This document shows positions 21,960 through 34,570 of a DNA stretch of 64,000 bases, one piece after another (the first letter of the stretch is position 1; every line of letters starts with the position of its first letter). The translations under genes were made by a program, and so were the position numbers. The DNA lies in the NCBI GenBank assembly GCA_964023205.1, contig OZ026834.1, positions 28,682,756 through 28,746,755 on the forward strand. The letters are read 5' to 3'. The notes under the pieces are model-generated. The model saw only the letters and a program-made list of their open reading frames with translations. It made no database searches and was not told where the DNA came from. Origin of the DNA: Lutraria lutraria. Taxonomy: Eukaryota; Mollusca; Bivalvia; Venerida; Mactridae.

Positions 21960-23790
21960 GGTTCGTATAAATCTCCTGATCACTTCATCTCACTAATTTC
22001 TCATTGATCTATGTTTAGCCTGTAATAATGAAGAAACAAAAGAATATAGTAGGTTGACATACATGAGTATTGATTTTTCAACCTACCTTCAAATAGGCTG
22101 AAAATAAAAATAAGTTTATTTGGAGTGCTCCAACCCAGAATTTTAGCACTGTGTAGGTACATGTAGGTAGGAATTTTTTTACTATGTAACAAAAATGCTA
22201 GTAGGTCAGGGCACTCCACGCAAACTTTTTTTCAGCCATGTCGATAAATGCTTCCATATAACAAGATGAAAATGATGACTGCATTGCTCATCAGAATAAA
22301 TGAATAATGTTTATGACCCAAGGATGCTACAGACCAAGTATGGTGAGGATTCATCCATTGGTTCAGGAGAAGTTATTTAAAGGTATTTCTATTTTTAGCT
22401 CTACTCTAGTAGCCCCTAAAAGGGGCCGACCGAACTTATCTGAGTAAACCAGACAGAGGGCCATCTAAGGATGCTTCAGATCAATCCCCTGATTCATGAG
22501 AAGAAATAATTTTAAGGTATTTCTATTTTTAGCAGTTACAGCCCTTCAAATACATGTAGACTTCATGAAGACGTGCATTTTCCTTGATCTATTCTTGCAT
22601 ACTTCATTATTCATATATAGTTCATGAAGAATGAATAACTGTTAGACAGGGGACTGGTGGCCCCTTAAAAGAAACGATAAATAACGGTAAATATGAGCAA
22701 ATTGCAGTAAGAAAGTCACAAGGATGCTACTTTGTTCACAGACTTGACAGCAGAGTTTTTTTCCTTCTATAGCAGGAGTCGTTAACAGGCATCTTCCCCT
22801 CAGGAATAAAATTATGCAGTTTTCTCCTAAAATTCCACGTACATTAAGTTTTTTCTTCCCCTTTTGCAAACATTATGTGTTATTTTCCCCTAAATTCAAG
22901 GACAAGGCCCCTTCCCTACATGTACCTGTGAAAAAATCCCTGGACAGTATCATAATATTCTTATCTACTTGGATTGATCATATAGAGCACATTTTATGAA
23001 CAAATGTGAAATGCACCACAAAAAGTTTTCAATCAATTTTCAAGTCAAAACTCTAATTAATCAGTATGAGCACCAAATTCTCATGAGAGTTAAAACCTGT
23101 TATATAAGCATGTTGTCCAACATGATATAAATCCATACCGTAATTCGATATCTTACTTAATGTCAGAACAATGTCAAATGGCATCTTCAGTCAACATTTT
23201 GATAACCTTCTTTACCTGAATAATATTTGTGAGATAATTTAGACTTTTACAGAGCCTCTTGACCTCACATAGTGACCAGGTTCACCCTAAATAAAGTCAA
23301 TACAGTCCATAGGGTAGACTGGACAAACTGAGAGTTAACATTAAACATGGACAAATCCATAAAGAGACTTTAAATTGTTGACAGATGTCCGAATGTCGTT
23401 TTTCAAAGGTGATTAGACAGTACAAATATAGGTTTATCATAATTTGCAAATAATTGATAATTTGTCATTCAGAGGAATTAATTGGTCTTTGATGGTTCAA
23501 AACAACACTAAAAATTGTATCTGCATTAATTTTGAACTCATTGTTCTCAATATTTGCATACATCGAAGTAGATTTTCAGTCCTAAGCATAACTTTTTAAC
23601 AATAAAGAGACCATGATCTATGTCAAACCAAATAAGTTGCCAACTTATAAAAGAAATGTTTGCACCCTTTCCTCAAACTAACACCAGGTGACACCTGATC
23701 AGATATTTTGTAATGAGCTCCAAAAACAAAATTTAATTAATGACAATTATGTGGATATACGCCGATACGGTCAAGTTTGTGTGACCTCAG
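21960..23790. other. Upstream flank of the receptor gene, no gene recognised
   Basis: The promoter and non-coding first exon were not identified. 22110-22215 contains an element with inverted ends (gagtgctcc / ggcactcc) related to 2760-2870. The rest shows only short unrelated frames. Confidence 0.5.
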
Positions 23791-24174
23791 CAGGGCTTGA
23801 CACTAACTTTTTCAGGAGGTAGTCAGCAGGACTACCAGCAAAGAAAATGAGGTAGTCCTTGCAAAATATAGTAAGTCCTCATTCTAATAAATAGAGACAT
23901 GTTTGTCATTTTATTTCAATGCCTATCAAGTGTACTTTATTAGAATAAAAGACAAGTATGAAAGTCAGATTTTCACGAATGTATTGAACAAAGTTATACA
24001 GGTTAAATCACATCCGATCTTTATTTTTTAATTTAGATTTGTACTTGAAGTTGTAGAATTCAGGTCACCCAAATATCAGGTAGCTTTATGGGATACCCAG
24101 CTTTGAAACCTAGGTAACCCATGGAGAAAAAAGGTAGCCTCGGGCTAACAGACCATTGTTAGTGTTGAGCCCTG
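23791..24174. mobile_element. MITE with CAGGGCTTGACACTAAC ends and CTCAG flanks
   Basis: Inverted ends: left CAGGGCTTGACACTAAC, right gttagtgttgagccctg. The pentamer CTCAG flanks both sides (23786-23790 and 24175-24179), a possible target duplication. The ends are hAT-like. An inverted partial copy is in the receptor intron 8 (9468-9806). Confidence 0.8.
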
Positions 24175-24179
24175 CTCAG

Positions 24180-25737
24180 TGATCTCATTAGACCCTTAAA
24201 ATGGTATTTTGACTTAGCGAAATAAAGCTTTTGATTATTTTGACTCTTGTGAATTTATATCAAAGGGTCATTTTCACTATTACATTAGAAGGAAATTATG
24301 TTGACCCTTTAAATATGTAAGGGTAATTTTTTAATAAGTGTTTTTTTTATGGATTGAACATGAATGAAAACTGTCATACATACAATGTATGCTTTACATG
24401 CAGGGCCTTATCCAGCTATTACGGGAACGCTAATTTTTTCATGTAAATTTACTTCTGTGGGACAGGCTTCCCAACAAAGATAGACACAGGTTTCTCAATA
24501 AGTTTGTTCCTAACAGGCCCAAAAGCTAGACTAACACTAAAGTAACAGGCCTGCTAGGTGGGGAGGTCGGGCATTTTCTAGCAATATTTTATAAACTTTT
24601 GAGATTCCTAACCGGCCCAACCACATTTCTAAGCAGCTAAATTGGCCTGCAGCCTGCTGTTATTGAGAACCCTGTAGAGAGCCTAAGGCGATAAAATCTA
24701 AGTATCCTGAAATATCGACCGCATTTAACAGTCGTTACTTTCCCTTTTTTCTGCTGTTTCTGATTAATCTGAATTTGTTTTTGAAAATTAGGGGAAAAAT
24801 TGGCTATTTTGGATTGGGAATGATGTCGATATACAGCCCCTGGTTATAGGATGAAAATGCACTCTGTCATGGTTCTAGTGATACCAGTTAATATCTTTTT
24901 ACTACCATTTAGGATAAATATCATTCTGTTGGTTACTAAGCAATGGACTTCCATCTCACAAATATGCAGCCATTAAATACTAACATCGAGACATTGAATA
25001 AGCTAAACCACAGCGAAATTACATTGATTAATTGATTAGCAAGCTTTAGCGTAAATGCTTAAGGTGGACGTAAACATAGATGTCAACTGCAGAAGTGGAC
25101 TTGATCAAGCAAAGCCTGATTCCATGCCAAAATACTCATGAAATCATTTTGATTCAGAACAGCAAGTACTGCACTAAGGAATTGTAACGTCACAAACAGC
25201 GCACAATATACAAATATCATAATTGTTATTTAACAATAATACGAGCATGCATACGTTCTTTTTTGAAGCTGATCTAAATAAACAAACTGTGTCCTATTTA
25301 CACAACTAGGTCAGGGTTACCATACAGTGTCACAAAAAAAAATGTGTTAAAATAAATTGTGCAAACCTGTTGACAGTTAATTACTCGAATGAAATGAATA
25401 GATCTATGTATATTATATCACATTATCCACAAATAGCACCAAGACAACGCACATGTCAAGTTAATTTCGAACAATAATCAACCAATTTATGTGTAACACA
25501 AATATCGGTGACCACGTCTAAATCACCAGACGCTTTCTAACCTGATGAAAGCGTTTGACTGATTTTCTCTAAACTGGTTCCCGTTCCTTGTTCCTGTGCA
25601 CGAAAAAAAACAATGAATCAACGGGGAACAATTTACACGTTATTCCGATCGCAGTAATCTCCCCTACCAATTATCGGTATAACTATTTTTCTCATTTTCT
25701 CAATAGTACTTCGATCATTTATATATTGTTTAACTTC
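24180..25737. other. Intergenic DNA, no gene recognised
   Basis: Degenerate repeat pieces occur (24400-24680, with 'ggtggggaggtcgggc'), and a 'aaactggttcccgttcc' motif at 25573 shared with 42822. No convincing coding sequence. Confidence 0.5.
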
Positions 25738-25905
25738 CCATTCGACAGCTACGGTAATTTCAGGGGGGGGGGGGGGGGGGGGGGACAAGAGCCACCATGG
25801 AGAGAGATAGAGAGAGAGGGGGTTTATATCCCTTCCCATATTTTGACTCGTTTTCCTGGTCATTTGTTGTATGCTACCCGTAAAGCGACGGTGTATATAC
25901 GTATA
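25738..25905. repeat. Dispersed repeat with a run of 22 G
   Basis: The opening 'cccattcgacagctacggta' is shared with 33443-33680 and 49455-49960. A run of 22 G lies at 25763-25784, followed by an AG-rich run. Confidence 0.6.
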
Positions 25906-26022
25906 CACTCATCACCCATGTACTAAACCAAAACTCTTGACAACTGATATAGATATCTGTATCAGTTGTACGGGGATCGTTTTCTGTGACAATGAACACA
26001 ATTTGGGTGTTTTAATTATAAT

Positions 26023-26439
26023 TTATTTCAAAATTAACAACACTGGATCGTTATTACGTAGGTTACATTTGGGGTCATCCATGAGTCCCCGCCGGGATAG
26101 GTTCGCTGGAGATGGAAGTAGGTCATATACAGACCTTAGAAGAAACGATAGCCTCAATGGTTCGTAGTTCCAAATGTCTCCCCAAGTTAACTTCCTGTCA
26201 GTGGTGTTCCATGTGGTCCATGCTCCCTGTGCTCCCATCTCCACCGCCCTTGCCTGTCTGACATGTTCTTCTGCTCTCCTGACCTCTGACTGGATCATGG
26301 CACGTCTCTCATTTTGGTTTGACCTGCTCCACAGTACAGTCTTGGTTACGCCTATACCTTGACGTCCAACAGTGGTCATCCCCACAATATCTCTCGGCCT
26401 GAGCTCTCGGCCTGGTTCACAGACTCTGTTGCTGACCAC
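26023..26439 (-). pseudogene. Non-LTR retrotransposon (LINE) C-terminal fragment
   Basis: A 138-codon open frame on the minus strand contains WGDIWNYEPLRLSFLLRSVY and then DLLPSPANLSRRGLMDDPKC. This resembles the zinc-binding region after the reverse transcriptase in many animal LINE proteins (W..W, RLSFLLRSVYD.LPSP.NL..WG...D..C..C). The expected Trp after the PSPANL motif is Arg and the second Cys is lost (CNLRNN), so it looks decayed. The catalytic domain is absent. The assignment is from pattern memory only. Confidence 0.45.
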
Positions 26440-27465
26440 AAAAAGTACAATATGTATATGTCTGAAATCAAGCAGTCTTTATTTGAATGTTCAGAGAAGA
26501 CTGAGTGGAATTTACTTATTTTTTACATCATTTTTTCTCGATGCTGGGGACACTGTTAGGCGATTTGTGTTCATGAAGCACCATTTAAAAAAAAATTATT
26601 TCCTATTTCAAGCAATTAATGCACTGACCGAATAAACCAGTATCTGTGCTTACTTCATGCAAAATAAAACAAAAACGAATTGCACAATGGCATTATATTT
26701 ATGCGTATTTAGATACAGTTTTCAATTAAATCAAAATGTTATGATACGCACTCTTGTAATCCATCTTATCTAAAGTAACCTGGGTACGATTAAAAGACCA
26801 CCATCTTCCGCAGAAACCATGCAGGCTTAAAAACGAAACGTTGGAGCTTTCTTTCTCATTTGATATGTTAACTTTGCTGCTGTCATGTTTTGTTACTAGT
26901 TGTGAATTAATGTACATATGTATATGTCACTTGGAATTTTGGCAGAAATAAACTATCTATCTATAAATATATTTTCGAAATAAACAAATGTTCCCGTGAA
27001 ATCATTCAGTTACAAAAAATGTACATGTAGGTGCTGACAAATCATATCCCCCTTCAAACTTGTTTTACTGACACACTTAGAGTCAACTGATCTGACTTCA
27101 TCATTACTGAACATCAACTTTTAAAATTCGATTCGTCACGTCATCCTTAGGTACATGTCTGGTCCTTTTGTAAATTTGTATATTTGGAACGATGCTCCGT
27201 TTTAAAGAACGACAACTCGTGTAAATTATACCGTGTGGTAATAAACACAGTTTCTTCCCTTGTGGATAGCTTAATGAGTAAATGACGGAAACCTGTATTA
27301 TTTTTCAAAAATGTTTCAGTAATGTACGGCGACCGATTCATCAAACAAAGTTTCCTGCTACGGATTTTAACCATGTAGTACTAAATTACACGTCCACAAG
27401 GTATTGGCAACCGAATTCTCACCATGTGGAGGAATATCGACATTGTTGTCATGGAATGGTATATG
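26440..27465. other. Intergenic DNA, no gene recognised
   Basis: Only short, mutually overlapping frames. No repeat family could be assigned. Confidence 0.5.
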
Positions 27466-27545
27466 ATCGACCTGCAGCGACCGGAATTCGAACTCAGATC
27501 GCCGGGTTACAAATCCAGTACATTAACCACTGGAAAACGACCGCG
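27466..27545 (-). repeat. tRNA-Thr-like sequence (SINE head or tRNA pseudogene)
   Basis: On the minus strand, 'agtggttaatg', an anticodon-like loop TTTGTAA (TGT) flanked by CTGGA/CCCGG, and a B-box-like GAGTTCGAATTCC. The acceptor stem does not pair convincingly, so it is not called as a functional tRNA. Confidence 0.4.
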
Positions 27546-28065
27546 GCTAAAAAACACAGTAATAAGTAAGATAAATAAAACTTATTGTTTCATATTCCTG
27601 AATTTAGTTTACGAACGGTAAAAGGTATGAGGCTTGATTAAGATCTGACTAAATATAAAGATTTTTGCCCAAAATTATATAATATACTGGCAAAGACCTA
27701 TACTATAAAAAGCGCACCTTTTAGCGCCCACGCAATGGTACGATATTTCGTAGAGTGTCTGACCTCTGTATAGTATACATGTATAGGTTTTTAACGCTGA
27801 CCAGTGCATAATTTATAGGACCACAGTACCACATACGAATCCGAATAGGGTACGTAACAGCGGTCTCGTCCCATGCCTTTTTGACCGGCCCACGATATTC
27901 CATGTTACACTGTCTTGTAACCCGATTCAGATTCACGGTATTGTGGCCCTTTATTTATCAGTACATTGTATATACAATTTTGGAAATATTTCTTTACAGT
28001 ATCTACGCTTGTAGGCGCGGGGTGAAATTACTCTGGCCCTATCTAGATTCGGGTACTATTGTACA

Positions 28066-28236
28066 TGCAATGCAACCTCTCAAAAAAAAAAACACCCGTT
28101 GGGACTAGCATTATTATTATGTTGTTGTTGAGAGGTTGTTGCGTTAGGGAATTTAAATTCATAGTGAAATCTTTCAGTGAGAAAAATCATGATATTGTTG
28201 CTCTCAATAGAGGGCCGCTCTGGAAAGATTGTACTG
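28066..28236. mobile_element. MITE, CAACCTCT family
   Basis: Runs from 'gcaatgcaacctctca' to 'gagggccgctctggaaagat' and 'tgtactgtg'. Related to 39468-39652 and to the amplified block at 9808-10137. Confidence 0.6.
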
Positions 28237-29693
28237 TGTACTCATTTCTTCCAGACTGTGTTAGAGAAGCTAACTTAGTGTGTGAAGTAAACAATGGTAC
28301 CGTTCTTGTTTACATTTTATTCGCTTTCTATCAATGTTGCCGTCGTAAACAAATCCCCGATTTCCCATTGTGCGGTCGTTAAACTTCTATGAATTTAACG
28401 ATTCCGTTCCGTCGTTTTGAAACAACCAATAATTTGGATGACTGGATCATTGCACTGTTATTAATTTTTCATCAACTACGGCTGATGCATGGAATGATAT
28501 CACTATGCCTTCAATGTGTTGTTTCAAAAACAATTACAGTCAACTATGTGTGAATAATGACCACCTGTGTGCATGCCAGTAAACAACCGTCATAATTAAT
28601 GAAATTGTACACATGTATATAAAAAAAGATTAACCTATCATTAAGGTCAAATACGTATGACGACCGTCTTCTTAATTTATCACCATTTTGTGGCCTTCAT
28701 AAACAGGTTAGATTGAAATAGCCGTAAACTGTTTGTTTCTGGTTATATGGTCATTAAAAATACGGTAGGTAATTAATGATAGGAAGGCGGTTCTATATAT
28801 CATGTATACTAGTAGTTTATTTTTGAAATCAGTAGGCACTGAGGCTCATGTGAACATACAATTTCATACATGAAATTACAAATGACGTGACAAAGACCAT
28901 GGTTAACATGAAAAATAATGATTTACACAGATTATGGCTTGAACTAACAAATGAGGTATAAAGTTGTTTTATGAAATGTAATGCCAATGGATGAGAGTAA
29001 GCTAAGTATTTAAAAAAGTACATTTTGCGACGGTCTTATCATTAAGAGTGTAATTGAGATGATAATTCTGAACCTTGAGTGGCGGAGAAGGTGTATAATG
29101 TTCTTTTTTTGGTTGAATTATTTCAAACATAGTAATTAGATAAAATACTATCTATTTGTCAAAATATTATAAGATATGAAGTGTTTCTGATGAAATGAAA
29201 CAAATGGAAAATGGTTAAGGGCACAATTTACCAACAGCAATAATATAAGAAAACATTCTTAAATAAGACAAGAGAATAAAATGAATGCAACAATTAATAT
29301 TTACAATTGATGAGCGTGATGAGTACATAATATCAATATTAAACCTGTTTCATTTATAACAATGTACATTTTGTAAGTACAAATGTACAAATGTAAAAAT
29401 GCAACATTTGCCCGGATAAATTATATTACATAATCATAATTTTTTTTTTTATTGAAAGCGTGCAAAAAGGTAAAACGTGTAAAAGTCGTTGCACCGTTCC
29501 TCGGGCCTGATAAAACGTTTAGGTTCTTGGGAAAAATTAGGGTAGGTCGGGAAAAGCAGAAACGAACAACTTTTTACGCCTTCTATACTAAAAGTTCTAT
29601 ACTATGATTAGTTACACAATATAACGCAAATTTAATCTATCAACACGCACGTGTGCCGTTATTCAGTATTGGAAGTCAAGTAAACTCGTGTAA
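28237..29693. other. Intergenic DNA, no gene recognised
   Basis: AT-rich, with only short frames. 29490-29570 has 'ggtaggtcggg'-type repeat debris. Confidence 0.5.
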
Positions 29694-29881
29694 ACAGTCA
29701 AACTTGTGTTAACGGCCATCTCCGATAAAGACCAGTCTTTGAATAAAGGCCGTTTCTTGAAAACAAAAAAAACATTGATATTAATTGATTAACATTGATT
29801 AATAAGAACAAACTGACCTCCGAATAAAGGCCACCTGTCAATAAAGGCTCAGGGTGGCCTTTGTACACATGATTAACTGTA
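29694..29881. mobile_element. MITE, CAGTCAAACCTGT family
   Basis: Runs from ACAGTCAAACTTGTGTTAAC to tgattaactgta, with internal 'aataaaggccacctgtcaat'. Confidence 0.7.
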
Positions 29882-30310
29882 TAGGTATGGTAAGACTACT
29901 TGGTAATCTTTCATATTAACCGTCTGTGAACTATATTATATTTTACGCTCAACTCACGAACTGTTCGGTTGGTTAAAAAGAACCAATCTCCCTAATAAAG
30001 TTCACACTGTCTACCCATGTAGTGAGAAGAATGTCAGAATACGTATATCGAACAGACCGGCCTTAAGTATTTTAGCGTGTTTATCACATTAAACTGTTGC
30101 GAACTTCAGAAATTCATTAATTTTGGTGCTTCTTTATTCAAAATATCTTACTGTTTATCTTTTTTATGATATTATTAGAGATACCAGATATTATGGGGTT
30201 AGTAAAATTAAGGACGAACTATATATATATACTTAGTGCAAAAAAGAAACACTAACTTGATAATATCATATTGGTTAATAAGTTTAAGTTTAGAGTATAA
30301 TTAATATTCG
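29882..30310. other. Intergenic DNA between two MITEs, nothing recognised
   Basis: AT-rich spacer. No frame or repeat family could be assigned. Confidence 0.5.
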
Positions 30311-30491
30311 GTCTTACCTGTGAACAAAGGCCACCCTTGAGTAAGACATAATGTCACCTTTATTGACAGGTGGCATTTATTCGGAGGTAATTTTGTTATA
30401 AATAATCAATAACGGTTTTTAAAAGAACGGCCTTTAGTATTAACAGACTGGCCTTTATTCGGAGGTTGCCGCTTATACAGGTTTGAATGTA
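30311..30491. mobile_element. MITE, CAGTCAAACCTGT family, opposite orientation to 29694
   Basis: 'cttacctgtgaacaaaggcc ... gaggttgccgcttatacagg'. It lies 430 bases from the previous copy with the arms in the opposite order. Confidence 0.65.
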
Positions 30492-31243
30492 GTTTGTATG
30501 ATAATTTAGGCACCATTTGGATAATTCCATGATTTATCAATGGCAAAACTGTTGTTTACAATGAATTGTTGGTAATTATGCTTCTGTGTAGGAACTCTCA
30601 CCTTTCATCCGTAGTTTCTCTCTCGTGAACAACATGTACTTCATAAACATGTTGGTCAAATCCTGGACGTCATGGAAAGACATCATTAACATTACATATT
30701 TATAGATGTACTCTACATATATCATTATTTCTGGTTAGCCCCCACCTGTGAATAAAAACATCGTTGTTAATAAGTCCGTATTTAATCTCTTAGGTCAAAT
30801 TTCTTAGGGTCAATACAAATGTACTTCATAACAGTGTATTCTCTCCCGTCGGCGGTTATTGTTCAAATGCTTTCAAGGGTGTGTCAGGAATCGATTCTTA
30901 TTTAAAATTCATGTCTCAGACAAAAATGTGCTTGGTTGCTAATGGCGCAATATTCCATTATCGAATTATGTTTTATAAGATCTATGGTTTGTTTAGAGGA
31001 AATATTGCCTAAATGTTAAAATGGCATTTTAGCAGACAATCCTAAGACCTGCAATACATCATTCTACGTTTTGTTTATTTTTGTAGTTTGTCTATAATTC
31101 TCCGCTGTTTGCACACCCTGGATTCGTCTTTATTTAGAACGCCAACGTGGTGTATTATATAAACTATATTATATACAAATGTCCATAAGTTCAATGCGTA
31201 TGAATTTTGCAGTAAGAATCTTCAGGTGAGTAAAGTACAGTTT
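30492..31243. other. Intergenic DNA, nothing recognised
   Basis: No frame or repeat assigned. Confidence 0.45.
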
Positions 31244-31480
31244 CTTTGTTTGAGTTTTTACGCTCCTTTTCAACAGTCAGAGTCATATGAGACGGATAGT
31301 CCATCTAACCATTGTTACTGGGAAGAACCAGTACTATAGACTCACATCCTCCGTAAGCAACTGTCTACTTTCTCACAAAAAAGAGACATGGTCGGTAACT
31401 GGGCGACGCTCTATCAGTGAGAGGTTACAGTGATTTGAAGTCAGCGACCTTAACCACTCGACCACCGAGACACAGCTCCC
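31244..31480 (-). mobile_element. tRNA-Ser-like SINE lacking its B box (copy 1)
   Basis: On the minus strand it begins 'gtggtcgagtggttaaggtc' with 'gacttcaaatc' and a long variable arm. It shares its body ('gtagacagttgcttacgg', 'ctagtactggttcttccc' type) with 32335-32553 and 61361-61603. Compared with 61361-61603, a gap of about ten bases removes the B-box core (GGTTCGAGTCC). Confidence 0.7.
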
Positions 31481-31506
31481 TGCATGGCATCTTTAACCAG
31501 TATACT

Positions 31507-31721
31507 TACTGTGGAATCATTAATTTTCGTTGGGGATTTAATTTCGTGGATTTCGTGGGTCGGCTCATCCACGAAATCATATCCCCACGAATTTAAGTGC
31601 AGAGATGATGCATTTCTTTTCAAAAATCAAAATCCACGAATTTATGTCCCCAGGAAATAGCCATTTTAGTAAAAAAAAACACGAAAATTGAGCCCAACGA
31701 AAATAAATGAAAATACAGTAT
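31507..31721. mobile_element. MITE with TACTGT...TTTTCG inverted ends (copy 2)
   Basis: Close copy of 492-703: 'tactgtggaatcattaattt' to 'aaataaatgaaaatacagta'. Confidence 0.75.
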
Positions 31722-32027
31722 ACAGTCCACACGGTCAGATACTGACTTCTGAGCGTTGATATCGGTCAAAAGACGACCATGACTCACAATGTTCGAATGC
31801 TTAAACAACTCGCACGATGTTCTGATTTCTTGGCACCGACATAATTATAAGTTCCGCACTCAGTATTTTTTCCAGATAAGGGTATAATTACAATTGTGTA
31901 TACATTAGAAACAGGAAATTACAACATAAAACATACAACCAGAGTTCAGATTCTTGACCTTTACCGAAATATGAGGGTTTATTATAATTCTATTGAACGA
32001 GATGATAAATAAGTAGTTTCCTACAGG

Positions 32028-32240
32028 GGGAGTAGTGGTGTTGGGGTAGAGTGTCGGACTCCTAACCCGGAGGTTGCGGGTTCGAATCCCGTCAGCGGCG
32101 GAATTTGACCGAAACCTTCACAATTCCTTCTTTCGGTGCGAGTACTGGTCAGAATTCAGGGAGCAGTCTTCGAGAGTACTTAATATAAAGTGTAAGAACT
32201 TGCTCTACAACTGATGTAAAATAAATACATGTATAAGTTT
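32028..32240 (+). mobile_element. tRNA-derived SINE (Arg-CCT-like head)
   Basis: The head has an A box (tagtggtgttgggg), an anticodon-like loop CTCCTAA flanked by CGGA/CCCG, and a perfect B box (GGGTTCGAATCCC). The 3' end CAGCGGC finds no partner at the 5' end, so it is not a functional tRNA. A body of about 130 bases ('ttctttcggtgcgagtac ... cttgctctacaac') ends in 'aaataaatacatgtataag'. Similarity to a molluscan V-SINE such as RUDI is possible but unchecked. Confidence 0.7.
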
Positions 32241-32334
32241 AAAAAAAGACTTGAAAGCTCTTAGTTACACATACCCAACATCAGGCTACTTTTCATGTTC
32301 ATAATTATCTGATCGTCTTTTTTTTCTTGTACCC

Positions 32335-32553
32335 GCCTCCGTGATCGAGTGTTAAATCACTGTAACCTCACACTGATAGAGGTGTCGTGGGTTCGATCCC
32401 AGCTACCGACCATGTCTCTTTATGTGAGAAAGTAGAGTTGCTTACGGAGGATGCGAATCTAGTACTGGTTCTTCCCAGGCACGTTGGTTAGGTAAACTGT
32501 CCACCTAATATGACTCTGACTGTTGAAAAGGGCGTAAAACTCGATACAAACAA
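32335..32553 (+). mobile_element. tRNA-Ser-like SINE (copy 2)
   Basis: 'gtgatcgagtgttaaatcac ... gtcgtgggttcgatccc' (B box 32388-32402), then body 'catgtctctttatgtgagaa' and tail 'cgtaaaactcgatacaaac'. A deletion has joined the anticodon region to the D arm. Confidence 0.75.
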
Positions 32554-32980
32554 ATATCTTCTTCTCTTCCATTGACAAAAAGTCAGTCATCATCAACATC
32601 TGTGATTTTGATCCAATAAATGCGATGTACTGGTCAGAGGTCATAAAACATGAGCACAGTCTCCTAGCTCAAATCTCAATTCCATTTTAGAAGTATAACG
32701 GTTGAAAAGATAGCGCTGATTGATGTTTAAATGCATATGCAGATCAGTTATGCTTTCAGACTAGCGTATCAATAATATCAAAATAGCCTGATCAAAATTA
32801 ATTTAAAGAAATCTTAAAAGACAACATACGAGATTTGAGCTCGGAGACACATCATTAGTTTTATTTATAACCTGTACATATGCTTTTTTTAAATTCAGTT
32901 CTAAAGACATCGATCTTATTAAATACCAAAAAACATGTTTTTGCTATTTATCTTTTAATTATTGAGAAATAGAAACACCG

Positions 32981-33154
32981 TACAGTGAATCCTGTGAATG
33001 AACAAAGGCCACCCTTGGGAAATACAATCTGTGGCCGTCACTGACAGGTGGCCATTATTGGGAGGTCATTTTGTTCTAAATAATCAATGACTTTTTTTTT
33101 AATTCACAGGGTGGCCTTCATTCGGAGGTGTTTACTAACACCGATTTGTCTGTT
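32981..33154. mobile_element. MITE, CAGTCAAACCTGT family
   Basis: Runs from TACAGTGAATCCTGTGAATG to 'taacaccgatttgtctgtta'. Confidence 0.65.
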
Positions 33155-33442
33155 ATTGTTTAGAACGACCAATCCCACCGCTCAGCGTTGTTTATTCGAA
33201 ATGCTCGAGTATCATAGTTAATGTCTAGAAATAATACACAAAAGGTATTTATTGCAGACATTTATCCTAATAGCTGGCAATAAGACTTATTTGACAATCG
33301 ATAGTATATTGTATATTGCATTATTTTCTTCATGATAAGGAGTGGCACGAACTTAAGATCTTAGCTAAACGTAATGTCTAAGAATCAACAACTTGCCGCT
33401 TTAAACAGACACCAAGAATCATTGATATATCTTTTGTTCGCC

Positions 33443-33680
33443 GACCCATTCGATAATTGTGGTCATTTCAGAGCCGCCCTGACAGAGAGAGGCGGGGGAC
33501 TAGACACAAGAGAACCGGACATTTATATTTCTTTTCTTTTCGAAAAGTTTTCCCTGATTCTTCATTGTGCCAAGTGTGAAGCACCGATGCACGCCACGCC
33601 CCTTTTCCTGTGATTTTCTTGACTCAATACATGGCTCGGTAGTTGGGATGGGGACACTAAAAAAGCGGAGCCGAGAATCG
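33443..33680. repeat. Dispersed repeat (family of 25738 and 49455)
   Basis: 'cgacccattcgataattgtg ... aagagaaccggacattta ... catggctcggtagttggga ... gacactaaaaaagcgg'. Confidence 0.6.
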
Positions 33681-33849
33681 TACAAACGATCTTACTAAGA
33701 ATTAATAATAAAGACGTAAGTATATTGTTCATAATACGGTGACCATAATATTATTGAAACTCTTTGAGTATATCGTGTAAATGCTGATAAAAAATCGGTG
33801 ATGTGTGTAATATGGACATACTCCGTAGAATTTAGTGTAATTTGTAAAA

Positions 33850-34041
33850 TACAGTGAACTCTGACTTAAGCGGCCATCTAAAAGATAAATCCCTCCTTAT
33901 TAAACGGTCACTCCATAGCAAAAAATATTTGATTATAATAAACCAAATGTCGATCTAAATTCGGATAATACCAGGCTCGGTATTCGGATTAAACCTGGTA
34001 TTCGGATAATCGGTTCTTGAATATTCAAGGTTTTTACTGTA
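33850..34041. mobile_element. MITE with TACAGTGAACTCTGAC / TTTTTACTGTA ends
   Basis: TA and CAGT/ACTG at both ends, and an interior with repeated 'ggtattcggat'. Same end type as 39986-40163. Confidence 0.65.
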
Positions 34042-34570
34042 TACATCATGCACATAGAATATTCGGTGTAGTTTGTTCATAGACGGGGCTGTAAGTGTGT
34101 TTGTGTATTAATTTAAAGTCAAAAGGCAGAACGATATTTGATCATTCTAACCTTGATGCAGACAGAATCACGGGACATCCTTGTATTACTTTATTCGAAG
34201 GGGCCCCTAGCGAGCATGTACGCTTCACAATTTGGTTAAGTCTCCTGTAGTGTCCTACAAATCTCTTTTATTAATTTTCTACTGGTAATTTCCGCCAGCA
34301 ATGTCAAACATAGGAATGGTTGTTCCAGAATAATTTACATCTAAATGATAGAAGCCGAGTCCTGCGTCGTCAAACATGATTGATCGATTGATTTCTAACA
34401 TCCAGAGCATCAGATCCGCTGACAAAGCACTTCCCATCTTTCGGCCAGTGGATATTCGTCGTGTATGATTGAATGTGGCATATTGAGCAAGATAGCGTTC
34501 GCAACACGAATATCTTGATCAGCTGAGTATAACCGTCAAGGCAGAATTGTTCCGAATTGAATTGTGATCC
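34042..34570. other. Unassigned sequence before the LTR element
   Basis: Short minus-strand frames only. The last four bases (ATCC, 34567-34570) are the left target-site duplication of the LTR element. Confidence 0.55.

Noticed and set aside
32028..32105. Functional tRNA-Arg(CCT) gene
   Set aside because: The B box and anticodon loop are fine, but the acceptor stem has no 5' partner and a SINE body follows.
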